Positions 1 to 5,740 of a stretch of 19,006 nucleotides of DNA are shown here, piece by piece. This stretch comes from Candidatus Gastranaerophilales bacterium. GTDB taxonomy: Bacteria; Cyanobacteriota; Vampirovibrionia; Gastranaerophilales; Gastranaerophilaceae. The stretch is from positions 1-19,006 of the forward strand of contig CALVEE010000178.1 of the NCBI GenBank assembly GCA_944326495.1, read 5' to 3'. Below the pieces are notes generated by a model. That model was not told the DNA's origin. It made no database searches and saw only the letters and a list, made by a program, of their open reading frames with translations. The number at the start of each line of letters is the position of its first letter. Positions within the stretch are counted from its first letter, which is position 1. The position numbers were made by a program, and so were the translations under genes.

Positions 1-1
1 T

Positions 2-1444
2 GGAACACAAAACGGAATGAAACTTGTTACTGAAAACGGGCAGGATTATATAGCAAACGGTTTTGAAGATGCCGTCAGAATGGAAGCTGTTAATATTGAC
101 GGCGATGTTTACATTGTATCTAAAAAAGGTGTGGTAAAAACTGTTGGTGGCGGTACAATTAACGGTAATTTAAAGATTGATTCAGATGATAGTGTTGCTC
201 TAAACTATGTAGCAAACGGCAAAGCTCTTCATGTTAAAGGCGATGTAGATGTTAAAGGCAACGGAGTTTTGATGTATGCAAGCAATACGAAAGTTGACGG
301 GAATTTGTCAATGGAAAACGGCGGCGGTTTCTTAGAAGTCGGTAATGTTCAGGTTGGTAAGGATTTGAACATAAAGACCGTTGCAAAGTCTGAAAATCCG
401 CAAGGTTACAAACACTTTGTGCACGTTGTTGGTGATAATACAGTAGGCGGCAATATGAATGTTGAGTCTGTAAATAATATTCACATTGGTAACTATAATA
501 TTGATGAAGGCAAGCTTCTCGATGGCAGCTTGAAAGTCGGTGGTAATTTGACAGCACATTCACAAGACGGTCATGTTATGGTTACGATTGATACTCAGGC
601 AAATAAAATTTCTCTTAAATCTGATAACTTAAATGTGCTCACTGATGGCAATGCAGTTCTTAGCGCAAATGAATATGAATTCGCATCAAACGGTTATCTT
701 GGCGGTTTAAGCGGATATGGAGATTATACAGTAGATGATGTAATTATTGCAGTAATGGAAGAATATGTGCCAATTCCAAACAACGCTCAAATTTCATCAA
801 ATATAAATATTACAGGCGGTACAATCAGCAAGATTGAAACTCCTAATGGAGCAACTACTAATATATCTTCATCAGGTGATGTTAAATTAACAGGTGCTAA
901 CGCAGGTCAGATTAACATAGAAGCTCCTGATAAGTATATCGAAATTACAGGTGATGTAAAAGCTAATACAATCAAAGTCGGTAATAAGACAGATAAGTTG
1001 AAAGTCGATTATCCATCAAGAGATTACGAATTGAAATATACAAACATCCGTGATGCTCAAGAAGTAACAGTTAAGGGCGACGAAGAAATCACATACGAAT
1101 TAACAAACGGTGAAAACGGTTATAACGTAAACGAAAACAGAGCAGACGATACAACTTATCTTGTTGGTCCGGATAAAGAAGTTGAACCGACCCCGGAACC
1201 GGAACCAGAGCCAGAACCAACTCCTGATCCGGAGCCGACTCCAGAACCTTCAATTGATCCGGAAGACAATGAAAACGTTAAGGTTCTAAGAAGCTACGAA
1301 AGAATGGAAGATGTTAATAAAGCTCAACCATATACCCCGGTAGCATACGCAGCAGATCTTGATGATGATCAGGAAGACAACGGAGTCAGAAAGAATGTTG
1401 ACGGATCAGTAACAGTAGTCAAAACCTACGCGATGGGTAAATAA
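2..1444 (+). CDS. C-terminal part of a large repetitive surface adhesin-like protein (5' truncated by window edge)
   Basis: The reading frame is open from base 2. The first ATG (base 17) has no Shine-Dalgarno, so the gene almost certainly starts before the window. The visible 480 or so residues are built of short beta-rich repeats of the form V-x-G-x-L/M-x-I/V (for example VDGNLSM, VGGNMNV, VGGNLTA). This is typical of right-handed beta-helix secreted adhesins of the filamentous-haemagglutinin/LktA type. Near the end is a proline/glutamate spacer (PEPEPEPEPTPDPEPTPEP, about bases 1180-1260), then an acidic tail ending TYAMGK. No membrane anchor or LPXTG motif is visible at the C-terminus. The role as a cell-surface or secreted adhesin is inferred from composition and repeats. 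The exact family is uncertain because the N-terminal signal and secretion domain lie outside the window. Confidence 0.7.
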   Translation, partial: GTQNGMKLVTENGQDYIANGFEDAVRMEAVNIDGDVYIVSKKGVVKTVGGGTINGNLKIDSDDSVALNYVANGKALHVKGDVDVKGNGVLMYASNTKVDGNLSMENGGGFLEVGNVQVGKDLNIKTVAKSENPQGYKHFVHVVGDNTVGGNMNVESVNNIHIGNYNIDEGKLLDGSLKVGGNLTAHSQDGHVMVTIDTQANKISLKSDNLNVLTDGNAVLSANEYEFASNGYLGGLSGYGDYTVDDVIIAVMEEYVPIPNNAQISSNINITGGTISKIETPNGATTNISSSGDVKLTGANAGQINIEAPDKYIEITGDVKANTIKVGNKTDKLKVDYPSRDYELKYTNIRDAQEVTVKGDEEITYELTNGENGYNVNENRADDTTYLVGPDKEVEPTPEPEPEPEPTPDPEPTPEPSIDPEDNENVKVLRSYERMEDVNKAQPYTPVAYAADLDDDQEDNGVRKNVDGSVTVVKTYAMGK

Positions 1445-1464
1445 TAAAGATGTAAGATAGAAAC

Positions 1465-1500
1465 AATTCGAGGCGGTCTTTTAAGACCGCCTCGAATTTT
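1465..1500 (+). terminator. Strong intrinsic terminator of the adhesin gene
   Basis: A perfect 16-bp inverted repeat (AATTCGAGGCGGTCTT and its complement, 1465-1480 / 1483-1498) sits 20 bases after the adhesin stop and runs into a T-rich tract (TTTTATTTAAT). The gene on the other strand ends at 1520, so the hairpin may also stop minus-strand transcription, although the T-run there is poor. Confidence 0.9.
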
Positions 1501-1519
1501 ATTTAATATTTAAGTTATT

Positions 1520-2299
1520 TTATTGATAAATAACTTTCAAATCATTCTCAAAAATCGAGCCGGCACAAGTAACTCCCGTTCCAACAGAAGTCTCGTCGCA
1601 ACGGTTATTTCCTTCATTCCATCTATAATCTGTCTCATTTTGTAATGAACTCCATTTTTGTGAGCCTATAGCGGTAAGCATACCTTCAGATTTAAGTTCA
1701 AATACAAAAACATCTTTCCCTAAACGATTAGGTTTAGCCTTTCCATTTATATCTATGACGACGGTTCCCATTCCCACTAGATGATCAGCAACAATTTGAT
1801 GACCTCCAGCGGCAATGAGAAACCTATTAAGGGCCTTAAAACCATTATAAAATTCTATATTTATATTAATACCATAATAAAATCCATCTTTAGTAAGCCC
1901 TATGTTTTTGATTGCCTCTGCAATATTTATTCCGTCGTATACAACATTTGTTAAGGCGGAGCCATCATAATTCGTGACAAGTGTTTCATATTTTTGACTA
2001 AGGTTTGTTTGATCATAGTATGATATTCTTAAATAGTTAGATAAGTTATTTATATAATTTGCCTCTTCAGAGCCATTTCCATCAAAGGCATTGGCCGATA
2101 ATAATGTATCCATACCAGATTCTGTTAGCAGATTTTGATTAGCAGTTTCAAAAGTTGATACAGCCTTGGCCAATTTAGGTCCAATTTGTGCTGTACCGGT
2201 GTTTTGAACAAGAGCCGGGGCAGTTAAAGCGGCTACAACACCGATGATACCTAGCGTAATTAATACTTCCGCTAGCGTAAAACCAATTTTTTTCATCAT
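1520..2299 (-). CDS. Type IV pilin / type II secretion pseudopilin-like protein (copy 1)
   Basis: 259 residues. A short positively charged leader (MMKKIG) is followed by a class III prepilin signal: G6 then FTLAE (Glu at +5 of the mature protein) and a hydrophobic helix to about residue 30. Prepilin peptidase would be expected to cut after G6 and N-methylate F7, and the protein would then be a minor pilin or pseudopilin subunit. The C-terminal domain carries a V-I-D-I-N-G-K-A-x-P-N-R-x-G-x-D-V-F motif and two cysteines near the end (RCDETS, TCAGSIF) that could form a disulfide; both are shared with the paralogue at 3157. The start is supported by AGGAGAG about 8 bases upstream. The first 58 residues are almost identical to the paralogue while the rest diverges strongly, as expected for subunits sharing one assembly machine but exposing different surfaces. 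No assembly ATPase is adjacent. Confidence 0.88.
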   Translation of the reverse strand: MMKKIGFTLAEVLITLGIIGVVAALTAPALVQNTGTAQIGPKLAKAVSTFETANQNLLTESGMDTLLSANAFDGNGSEEANYINNLSNYLRISYYDQTNLSQKYETLVTNYDGSALTNVVYDGINIAEAIKNIGLTKDGFYYGININIEFYNGFKALNRFLIAAGGHQIVADHLVGMGTVVIDINGKAKPNRLGKDVFVFELKSEGMLTAIGSQKWSSLQNETDYRWNEGNNRCDETSVGTGVTCAGSIFENDLKVIYQ

Positions 2300-2317
2300 A
2301 TAAGCTCTCCTATAAAG

Positions 2318-2371
2318 TGTTACATTGAATGTAACATAATACGCATTGTGTTACATTAGAGGTAAATTATA
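2318..2371 (-). promoter_or_regulatory. Promoter -10 and triple half-site leader of prepilin-like copy 1
   Basis: Reading the minus strand, a TATAAT box lies at 2371-2366. Three half-sites follow in alternating orientation: TGTAACA (2355-2349), TGTTACA (2336-2330) and TGTAACA (2324-2318). The last two form the perfect palindrome TGTTACATTCAATGTAACA. The first two form a 26-bp near-palindrome. All lie between the presumed transcription start and the ribosome site, so they could be repressor operators or RNA hairpins that compete for the middle arm. The same arrangement precedes the paralogue. The -10 call is by eye; the repeat is seen directly. Confidence 0.65.
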
Positions 2372-2486
2372 GGCTTTAAATGCACTATAATTAATATTTT
2401 ATAGGGTTTTTAGGGTTAACTGATAATTAAATAAGTGCCGAGTGTCTTTTCTCTGCTGAAATAAATATCCAAATAAGCACAATCTT

Positions 2487-2557
2487 CCCTCTCCCTACGG
2501 GAGAGGAACAGCCGTGTTTGAGGCCGTGCCGAAAACTACGGATGTGGTGAGGGGGCA
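2487..2557 (+). repeat. Left terminal inverted repeat of the DUF559 element
   Basis: It begins CCCTCTCCC TAC GGGAGAGG (hairpin 2488-2506) and ends GTGGTGAGGGGGCA. It matches the complement of 2962-3033 almost base for base, apart from a one-base length difference and a few substitutions near 2524-2530 and 2545. Confidence 0.9.
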
Positions 2558-2581
2558 ACTCGCTGGGAGTATAAATAAAAA

Positions 2582-2920
2582 TCAATTCAAATTTTTAAGA
2601 ATTTCAATGCACACACCTTCAAGATTATTATCCACATCACTATTCCAAAACCTTATAACTTTAAACCCTCGATTATTAAGATATTTGGTTCTTTCGCAAT
2701 CATAAAAAATGCCGGCATCTTTATTATGCTGTCCGCCATCAATTTCTATAATTAATAATTTTTCAATACAAACAAAATCCATTATATAGCAGCCTATTGG
2801 GTATTGACGTCTAAATTTAAAATTTGTAAAGGGTGGATTCCTTAACTTTTTCCATAATATGCGTTCTTGTATAGTAGCATTTTGTCTTAATTTACGTGCT
2901 AATTGGATTTTATTATTCAT
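2582..2920 (-). CDS. DUF559 (Vsr/PD-(D/E)XK-like) endonuclease-domain protein
   Basis: 112 residues, a usual length for stand-alone DUF559 proteins. The family signature is clear. There is an N-terminal ARKLRxxxTxxERxLWxxLR helix (residues 8-27), then FRRQYPIGCYIMDFVC (D48), then LLIIEIDGGQH (E59, Q64, H65). A C-terminal YLNNRGFKVIRFWNSDV segment follows. D48, E59 and Q64/H65 fit the D...E-x-(Q/H) nuclease core of the Vsr-like fold, so the catalytic site looks intact. The substrate of this family is not established. The gene is enclosed by the element's inverted repeats and is the only gene in it. There is no Shine-Dalgarno; an extended -10 box abuts the ATG, suggesting a leaderless message. 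A downstream start is possible but would cut into the conserved N-terminal helix. Confidence 0.85.
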   Translation of the reverse strand: MNNKIQLARKLRQNATIQERILWKKLRNPPFTNFKFRRQYPIGCYIMDFVCIEKLLIIEIDGGQHNKDAGIFYDCERTKYLNNRGFKVIRFWNSDVDNNLEGVCIEILKNLN

Positions 2921-2926
2921 TTATTT

Positions 2927-2956
2927 ATTATAACATGCATTTATATTTTTCTTTAA
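2927..2956 (-). promoter_or_regulatory. Extended -10 promoter abutting the DUF559 start (probable leaderless transcript)
   Basis: On the minus strand, TTAAAG (2956-2951) is followed after 18 bases by TATAAT (2932-2927), with TG one base before it (TGTTATAAT, an extended -10). The ATG begins at 2920, about where transcription would start. No ribosome-binding sequence is visible between them. Confidence 0.55.
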
Positions 2957-2961
2957 TGTAC

Positions 2962-3033
2962 TGCCCCCTCACCGCATCCGTAGTTTTCGGCTCCCGCCTC
3001 AAACACGGCTGCTCCTCTCCCGTAGGGAGAGGG
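2962..3033 (-). repeat. Right terminal inverted repeat of the DUF559 element
   Basis: This is the inverted counterpart of 2487-2557. Its outer hairpin is CCTCTCCC (3014-3021), GTA, GGGAGAGG (3025-3032). The inner end starts TGCCCCCTCACC. Confidence 0.9.
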
Positions 3034-3063
3034 AGGGGTTTTAGATAAAAAAAGAGAGAAAGG

Positions 3064-3093
3064 TTGCAAAAAGGTAGTAAAATATGATATTAT
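3064..3093 (+). promoter_or_regulatory. Promoter of prepilin-like copy 2
   Basis: TTGCAA (3064-3069), an 18-base spacer, and TATTAT (3088-3093) preceded by TG one base upstream. It sits outside the DUF559 element and just before the triple half-site leader. Predicted by eye. Confidence 0.5.
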
Positions 3094-3100
3094 AAGGTTA

Positions 3101-3138
3101 TGTAACACAATACGTATTATGTTACATTCAATGTAACA
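3101..3138 (+). promoter_or_regulatory. Triple half-site leader of prepilin-like copy 2
   Basis: TGTAACA (3101-3107), TGTTACA (3120-3126) and TGTAACA (3132-3138) alternate in orientation. Sites 2 and 3 make a perfect 19-bp palindrome. Sites 1 and 2 make a 26-bp palindrome with one mismatched pair. The arrangement, spacing and most of the intervening bases match the leader of the paralogue at 2318-2355. It ends 7 bases before the TATAGGAGAG ribosome site. Confidence 0.65.
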
Positions 3139-3156
3139 CTTTATAGGAGAGCTTAT

Positions 3157-3924
3157 ATGATGAAAAAAATTGGTTTTACACTGGCGGAAGTATTAATTAC
3201 GCTAGGTATCATCGGTGTTGTAGCCGCTTTAACTGCCCAGGCTCTTGTTCAGAACACCGGTTCAGCACAAATTGGACCTAAGTTGGCCAAGGCTGTGTCG
3301 ACTTTTGAATTGGCAAATCAAAATTTATTAAATGAAGCTAATATGGATACATTAAATGCAGCGGGAGCCTTTAATGGTGAATATAACGCAAATGATGCAG
3401 GGGAACGAATTAAAAATTATATAGAAAATTTATCTAAATATATGAAGATAAGTTATCTGGATGAATCAAATGATGATACAAAATATATGAATATGGTAAA
3501 AAATTATGATAGTGAAGAATATGGTATTCAAGGGAGTGACATAGTCACTTCCCTAATATCTGTAATATCTAAACAATATCTAGCAATCACAAGAGATAAT
3601 GTTATGTATGGAATAGGTGTTGGTGTCGCTGCACAGAATAGAAATGATCCCGCATACAAACAACGTCTGGGTACTGTATTAATTGATATAAATGCAAAAG
3701 CTGAACCTAACAGAGTGGGACGTGATGTATTTATATTTACCTTGTGGGCTGATGGTTCTTTAAGACCATACGGTAGCAATGATTCAACGGGTACAGATAC
3801 ATTTAACGAACAATATAACTGGAAAACTGGAACAAAAGACAAATGTAATGAGACTACGGTTACAACGGGCTGGACTTGTGCAGGGTCTATATTTGAAAAT
3901 AATTTAAAGGTTATTTATCAATAA
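3157..3924 (+). CDS. Type IV pilin / type II secretion pseudopilin-like protein (copy 2)
   Basis: 255 residues. The same class III prepilin leader as the 1520-2299 gene: MMKKIG then FTLAE with Glu at +5, and a hydrophobic helix to about residue 30. The mature globular part ends in the shared features VLIDINAKAEPNRVGRDVF and a cysteine pair (KCNETT, TCAGSIFENNLKVIYQ). An AGGAGAG ribosome site lies 8 bases before the ATG, which is followed directly by a second ATG codon. The N-terminal 58 residues differ from copy 1 at only a few positions, whereas the central region is largely different. Prediction: processed by prepilin peptidase and used as a minor pilin or pseudopilin by the PilMN/PilO-type machine encoded near 16043. 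That link is inference from the shared pathway, not from adjacency. Confidence 0.88.
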   Translation: MMKKIGFTLAEVLITLGIIGVVAALTAQALVQNTGSAQIGPKLAKAVSTFELANQNLLNEANMDTLNAAGAFNGEYNANDAGERIKNYIENLSKYMKISYLDESNDDTKYMNMVKNYDSEEYGIQGSDIVTSLISVISKQYLAITRDNVMYGIGVGVAAQNRNDPAYKQRLGTVLIDINAKAEPNRVGRDVFIFTLWADGSLRPYGSNDSTGTDTFNEQYNWKTGTKDKCNETTVTTGWTCAGSIFENNLKVIYQ

Positions 3925-3946
3925 GATTATATATTCTATTGGATAG

Positions 3947-3975
3947 CGGCGGGGGATTTATACCCCGCCGTTTTT
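3947..3975 (+). terminator. Intrinsic terminator of prepilin-like copy 2
   Basis: Stem CGGCGGGG (3947-3954) pairs with CCCCGCCG (3963-3970) across an 8-base loop and is followed by TTTTT, 23 bases after the stop codon. Confidence 0.92.
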
Positions 3976-3979
3976 GTAT

Positions 3980-4002
3980 TATAATAAAATTAAGCGGGGA
4001 GG
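3980..4002 (+). promoter_or_regulatory. Likely -10 box and strong ribosome site of the ATP-grasp gene
   Basis: TATAAT (3980-3985) lies just after the previous terminator. GGGGAGG (3996-4002) is 6 bases before the ATG at 4009. The inferred leader is very short, about 16 bases. No clear -35 is visible because that position falls in the terminator T-run. Confidence 0.4.
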
Positions 4003-4008
4003 ATTTAG

Positions 4009-5172
4009 ATGATTATTTTAGAAAAACCTTATGTTTCGGAGTTTCTTATTGATACCATTGTGCAGAATGATTGGCCGGTGTTGGAAAATCTCGCGGTTAA
4101 TGAGGCAGGTTTCGAAGATGGAACTTTTGATGTTATTCCATCGGATGCTGCTAAAAATTATTATCTAACACAGGAATACCCGCTCATTTATGCGAATTCT
4201 GAAAACGCCATAACGTGGGTTTTAGAAAACTTGCCTGATTCTAACTTAAGCAGTTACATAAAGCTGTTTAAAGATAAAATTGAATTCCGGGAGATGCTCA
4301 AAGAATTATATCCGGATTTCTATTTTCAAGCAATTGAGTTTGATGAATTAAAAAATACTTCGTCTGATAATATTAAGTTTCCCGTGGTAATAAAGCCGGC
4401 TGTCGGGTTTTTAAGCTTTGGGGTTCATACGGTTAAAGACGATAAAGAGTGGAAAGACGCAATTGCTGCGCTTGAAAGAGAGATGAAACAGGCAGCTCAG
4501 ATGTATCCGGAGCACGTGGTTAACTCTTCTAAATTCATTATCGAGGAAATGATTCAGGGTGAAGAATATGCAATTGATGCTTATTATGACAGGAATGGCG
4601 AGCCGGTTATTTTGAATATATTTCAGCATCCATTCTTTAATTCAAAAGATGTCAGCGACAGAATTTATCTTATGTCAACCGGAATTATGATTAAATACAT
4701 GGCAAAATTTGGCTTGCTTTTGAGGGAAATAGGCGAACTTAAGGGGATTAAGAACTTCCCGATGCATATTGAAATAAGAGTGACAGAGGATGGTAAAATT
4801 ATTCCAATTGAGGTTAATCCGATGCGTTTTGCAGGCTGGTGTACTACAGATGTTGCAAAATATGCTTGGGGAATTAATGTTTATGAATGTTTCTATAACC
4901 AGAAATGTCCGGACTGGAATAGTATTTTAGCTAAAGCCGGAAAAGAGGTTTTCTATTTCTCTATGGCAGAAGTACCTGCCGGAATGGATAGAAAAAAAAT
5001 ACAAGGTTTCCAATATGAACGATTTCTCGCTAATTATTCAAATGTTCTTGAGGTAAGACGGATTAATCCGCAGAAGAATCCTTTATTTGCAATTATATTC
5101 GGTTCAACAAATAATAAGGATGAAGTTGTGAAGATTCTTTCTTTAAAAACCAAAGATTATGTTATTAACTAA
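4009..5172 (+). CDS. ATP-grasp domain protein (carboxylate-amine ligase type)
   Basis: 387 residues, no signal peptide or membrane segment, so cytoplasmic. The ATP-grasp fold is seen as KFPVVIKPAVGFLSFGV (K129 and the flexible loop, about 123-139), the adenine-binding strand FIIEEMIQGEEYAIDAY (about 176-192), and the Mg-binding end IIPIEVNPMRFAGW (E268, N270). Proteins of this superfamily activate a carboxylate as an acyl-phosphate and join it to an amine or thiol. The substrate cannot be read from the sequence. A GGGGAGG ribosome site supports the start. It appears to be a single-gene unit between the pilin-like gene's terminator and a repeat island. The N-terminal ~85 residues are the substrate-side pre-ATP-grasp region and match no family I can name. 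Confidence 0.82.
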   Translation: MIILEKPYVSEFLIDTIVQNDWPVLENLAVNEAGFEDGTFDVIPSDAAKNYYLTQEYPLIYANSENAITWVLENLPDSNLSSYIKLFKDKIEFREMLKELYPDFYFQAIEFDELKNTSSDNIKFPVVIKPAVGFLSFGVHTVKDDKEWKDAIAALEREMKQAAQMYPEHVVNSSKFIIEEMIQGEEYAIDAYYDRNGEPVILNIFQHPFFNSKDVSDRIYLMSTGIMIKYMAKFGLLLREIGELKGIKNFPMHIEIRVTEDGKIIPIEVNPMRFAGWCTTDVAKYAWGINVYECFYNQKCPDWNSILAKAGKEVFYFSMAEVPAGMDRKKIQGFQYERFLANYSNVLEVRRINPQKNPLFAIIFGSTNNKDEVVKILSLKTKDYVIN

Positions 5173-5242
5173 TAATGTTATCTGGTTTTGGTATTTGTAT
5201 TTTGTCCAAACAAAAATCAAAGCAAGCAACACTCATCGCCCT

Positions 5243-5550
5243 GCGGGCACAAGTGTCCAAGAAAGATTTTAGAAGTTACCCCCCCCAAAAACCAAATATC
5301 AGTAAGAACCCCTCCCCGAAATCAAAGATTTCGACCCTCCCACAAGGGGCGGGTAGGCTCCACGCCTCTTGTGGCGGTTCCCTCGCCCTTTGTGGGAGAG
5401 GGAAGAATTTCAAGTTGAGCATTAGCGAAACTTTGAAATTCGGGTGAGGGGTCTTTTTTATGTCTTTACATCTTATTATTACAGGTAAATTGAGATATAC
5501 ACTTATATACGTTTTTTTCTTTTGAATTTTTCTTGGACACTAATGCCCGT
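5243..5550. repeat. Composite palindromic repeat island (outer inverted repeat)
   Basis: Bases 5243-5275 are the inverted copy of 5519-5550, with a 13-base perfect core (AGTGTCCAAGAAA at 5252-5264, complement at 5529-5541) and looser matches on both sides. It encloses the smaller repeat at 5309-5452, giving nested inverted repeats of about 300 bp. An 8-base C run (5279-5286) lies just inside the left arm. The open frames across this stretch are translations of the repeat and are not called as genes. The whole gene-free stretch 5173-5740 holds this island plus the GC-rich segment at 5604-5701. Confidence 0.7.
5309..5452. repeat. REP-like element related in design to the DUF559 element ends, without a gene
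   Basis: The outer ends AACCCCTCCCCGAA and TTCGGGTGAGGGGTC are imperfect inverted copies. Inside, CCCTCCCACAAGGGGCGGG and CCCTTTGTGGGAGAGGG form a second inverted pair. Two local hairpins (CGAAATC AAA GATTTCG at 5317-5333, and GAATTTCAAG...CTTTGAAATTC at 5405-5441) complete it. The GGGAGAGGG ... GGTGAGGGG layout is the same as in the arms of the 2487-3033 element, which suggests one family. Confidence 0.7.
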
Positions 5551-5603
5551 AAGGAGAGGAAAACGGACTTTTGTTTTTATTTGAACATTTATGATAACTA
5601 AAT

Positions 5604-5701
5604 GGTTAGTGTAAAGCTTATTCCACACTAATCACTGTCCAAGGCAGGCTCCGGTCTCCAACGGCAACTGTAATAGGATACACCTTACCTTTGGTTTAAG
5701 G
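5604..5701. other. GC-rich structured intergenic segment, possible small RNA (unidentified)
   Basis: In an otherwise AT-rich gap this segment is notably GC-richer and full of complementary arms. GGTTAGTGT (5604-5612) pairs with ACACTAATC (5625-5633), with a G-U pair only if read on the plus strand. CCTTACC-TTT-GGTTTAAGG (5683-5701) is a hairpin. CCAAGG (5639-5644) can pair with CCTTTGG (5688-5694). The 3' hairpin faintly recalls the 3' arm of 6S RNA, but I cannot make the rest fit. Several reading frames are open here, including one on the minus strand, so a degenerate coding remnant is an alternative. Confidence 0.2.
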
Positions 5702-5740
5702 AAGTTTTTAGATAAAAAGTAAGCTAAATTTTCTCAAGGC

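Larger units (their letters stand above)
2487..3033. mobile_element. 547-bp element with 71-72-bp terminal inverted repeats carrying a DUF559 nuclease gene
   Basis: The left arm (2487-2557) and right arm (2962-3033) are inverted copies with only a few mismatches. Each outer end holds a hairpin, CCTCTCCC TAC GGGAGAGG on the left and CCTCTCCC GTA GGGAGAGG on the right. Each inner end finishes in GGTGAGGGGGCA or its complement. A single gene for a DUF559 endonuclease fills the interior. I see no target-site duplication and no recognised transposase. The structure resembles REP/REPIN-type or MITE-like elements, with the nuclease as the only candidate for its mobility factor. That role is inference. 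Confidence 0.7.
2126..3330. repeat. Large inverted repeat formed by the leader and first ~58 codons of two prepilin-like genes
   Basis: Bases 2126-2355 (minus) and 3101-3330 (plus) are near identical, including synonymous positions, the ribosome site and the palindromic leader. They are inverted copies flanking about 750 bp that holds the DUF559 element. Beyond codon 58 the two genes are only weakly alike. This fits recent duplication or gene conversion of the 5' ends. Recombination between the arms would invert the segment between them and swap the promoters of the two genes. Confidence 0.85.

Noticed and set aside
252..563. Minus-strand frames opposite the adhesin gene
   Set aside because: Shadow frames of a repetitive coding region; composition is implausible for a real protein.
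1179..1263. CRISPR or tandem DNA repeat in the adhesin tail
   Set aside because: The repetition is the codon-level result of a proline/glutamate spacer in the protein, with no regular spacer units.
2514..2705. 63-codon plus-strand frame opposite the DUF559 gene
   Set aside because: It starts inside the left inverted repeat and runs antisense to a clearly conserved nuclease; no support of its own.
2487..3033. Insertion sequence with a transposase
   Set aside because: The only gene is a DUF559 nuclease; there is no DDE, HUH or serine/tyrosine recombinase motif and no clear target duplication.
3101..3138. NtcA, BlaI/CopY or Fur operator
   Set aside because: Half-site sequence and spacing differ from all three consensus sites.
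5175..5447. Open frames of 76-90 codons across the repeat island
   Set aside because: They are translations of the palindromic repeats, rich in S/P/R/G, with no ribosome site or recognisable domain.
5604..5701. 6S RNA
   Set aside because: Only the 3' hairpin is suggestive. The closing stem and central bubble cannot be drawn, so it is kept as an unidentified structured segment.
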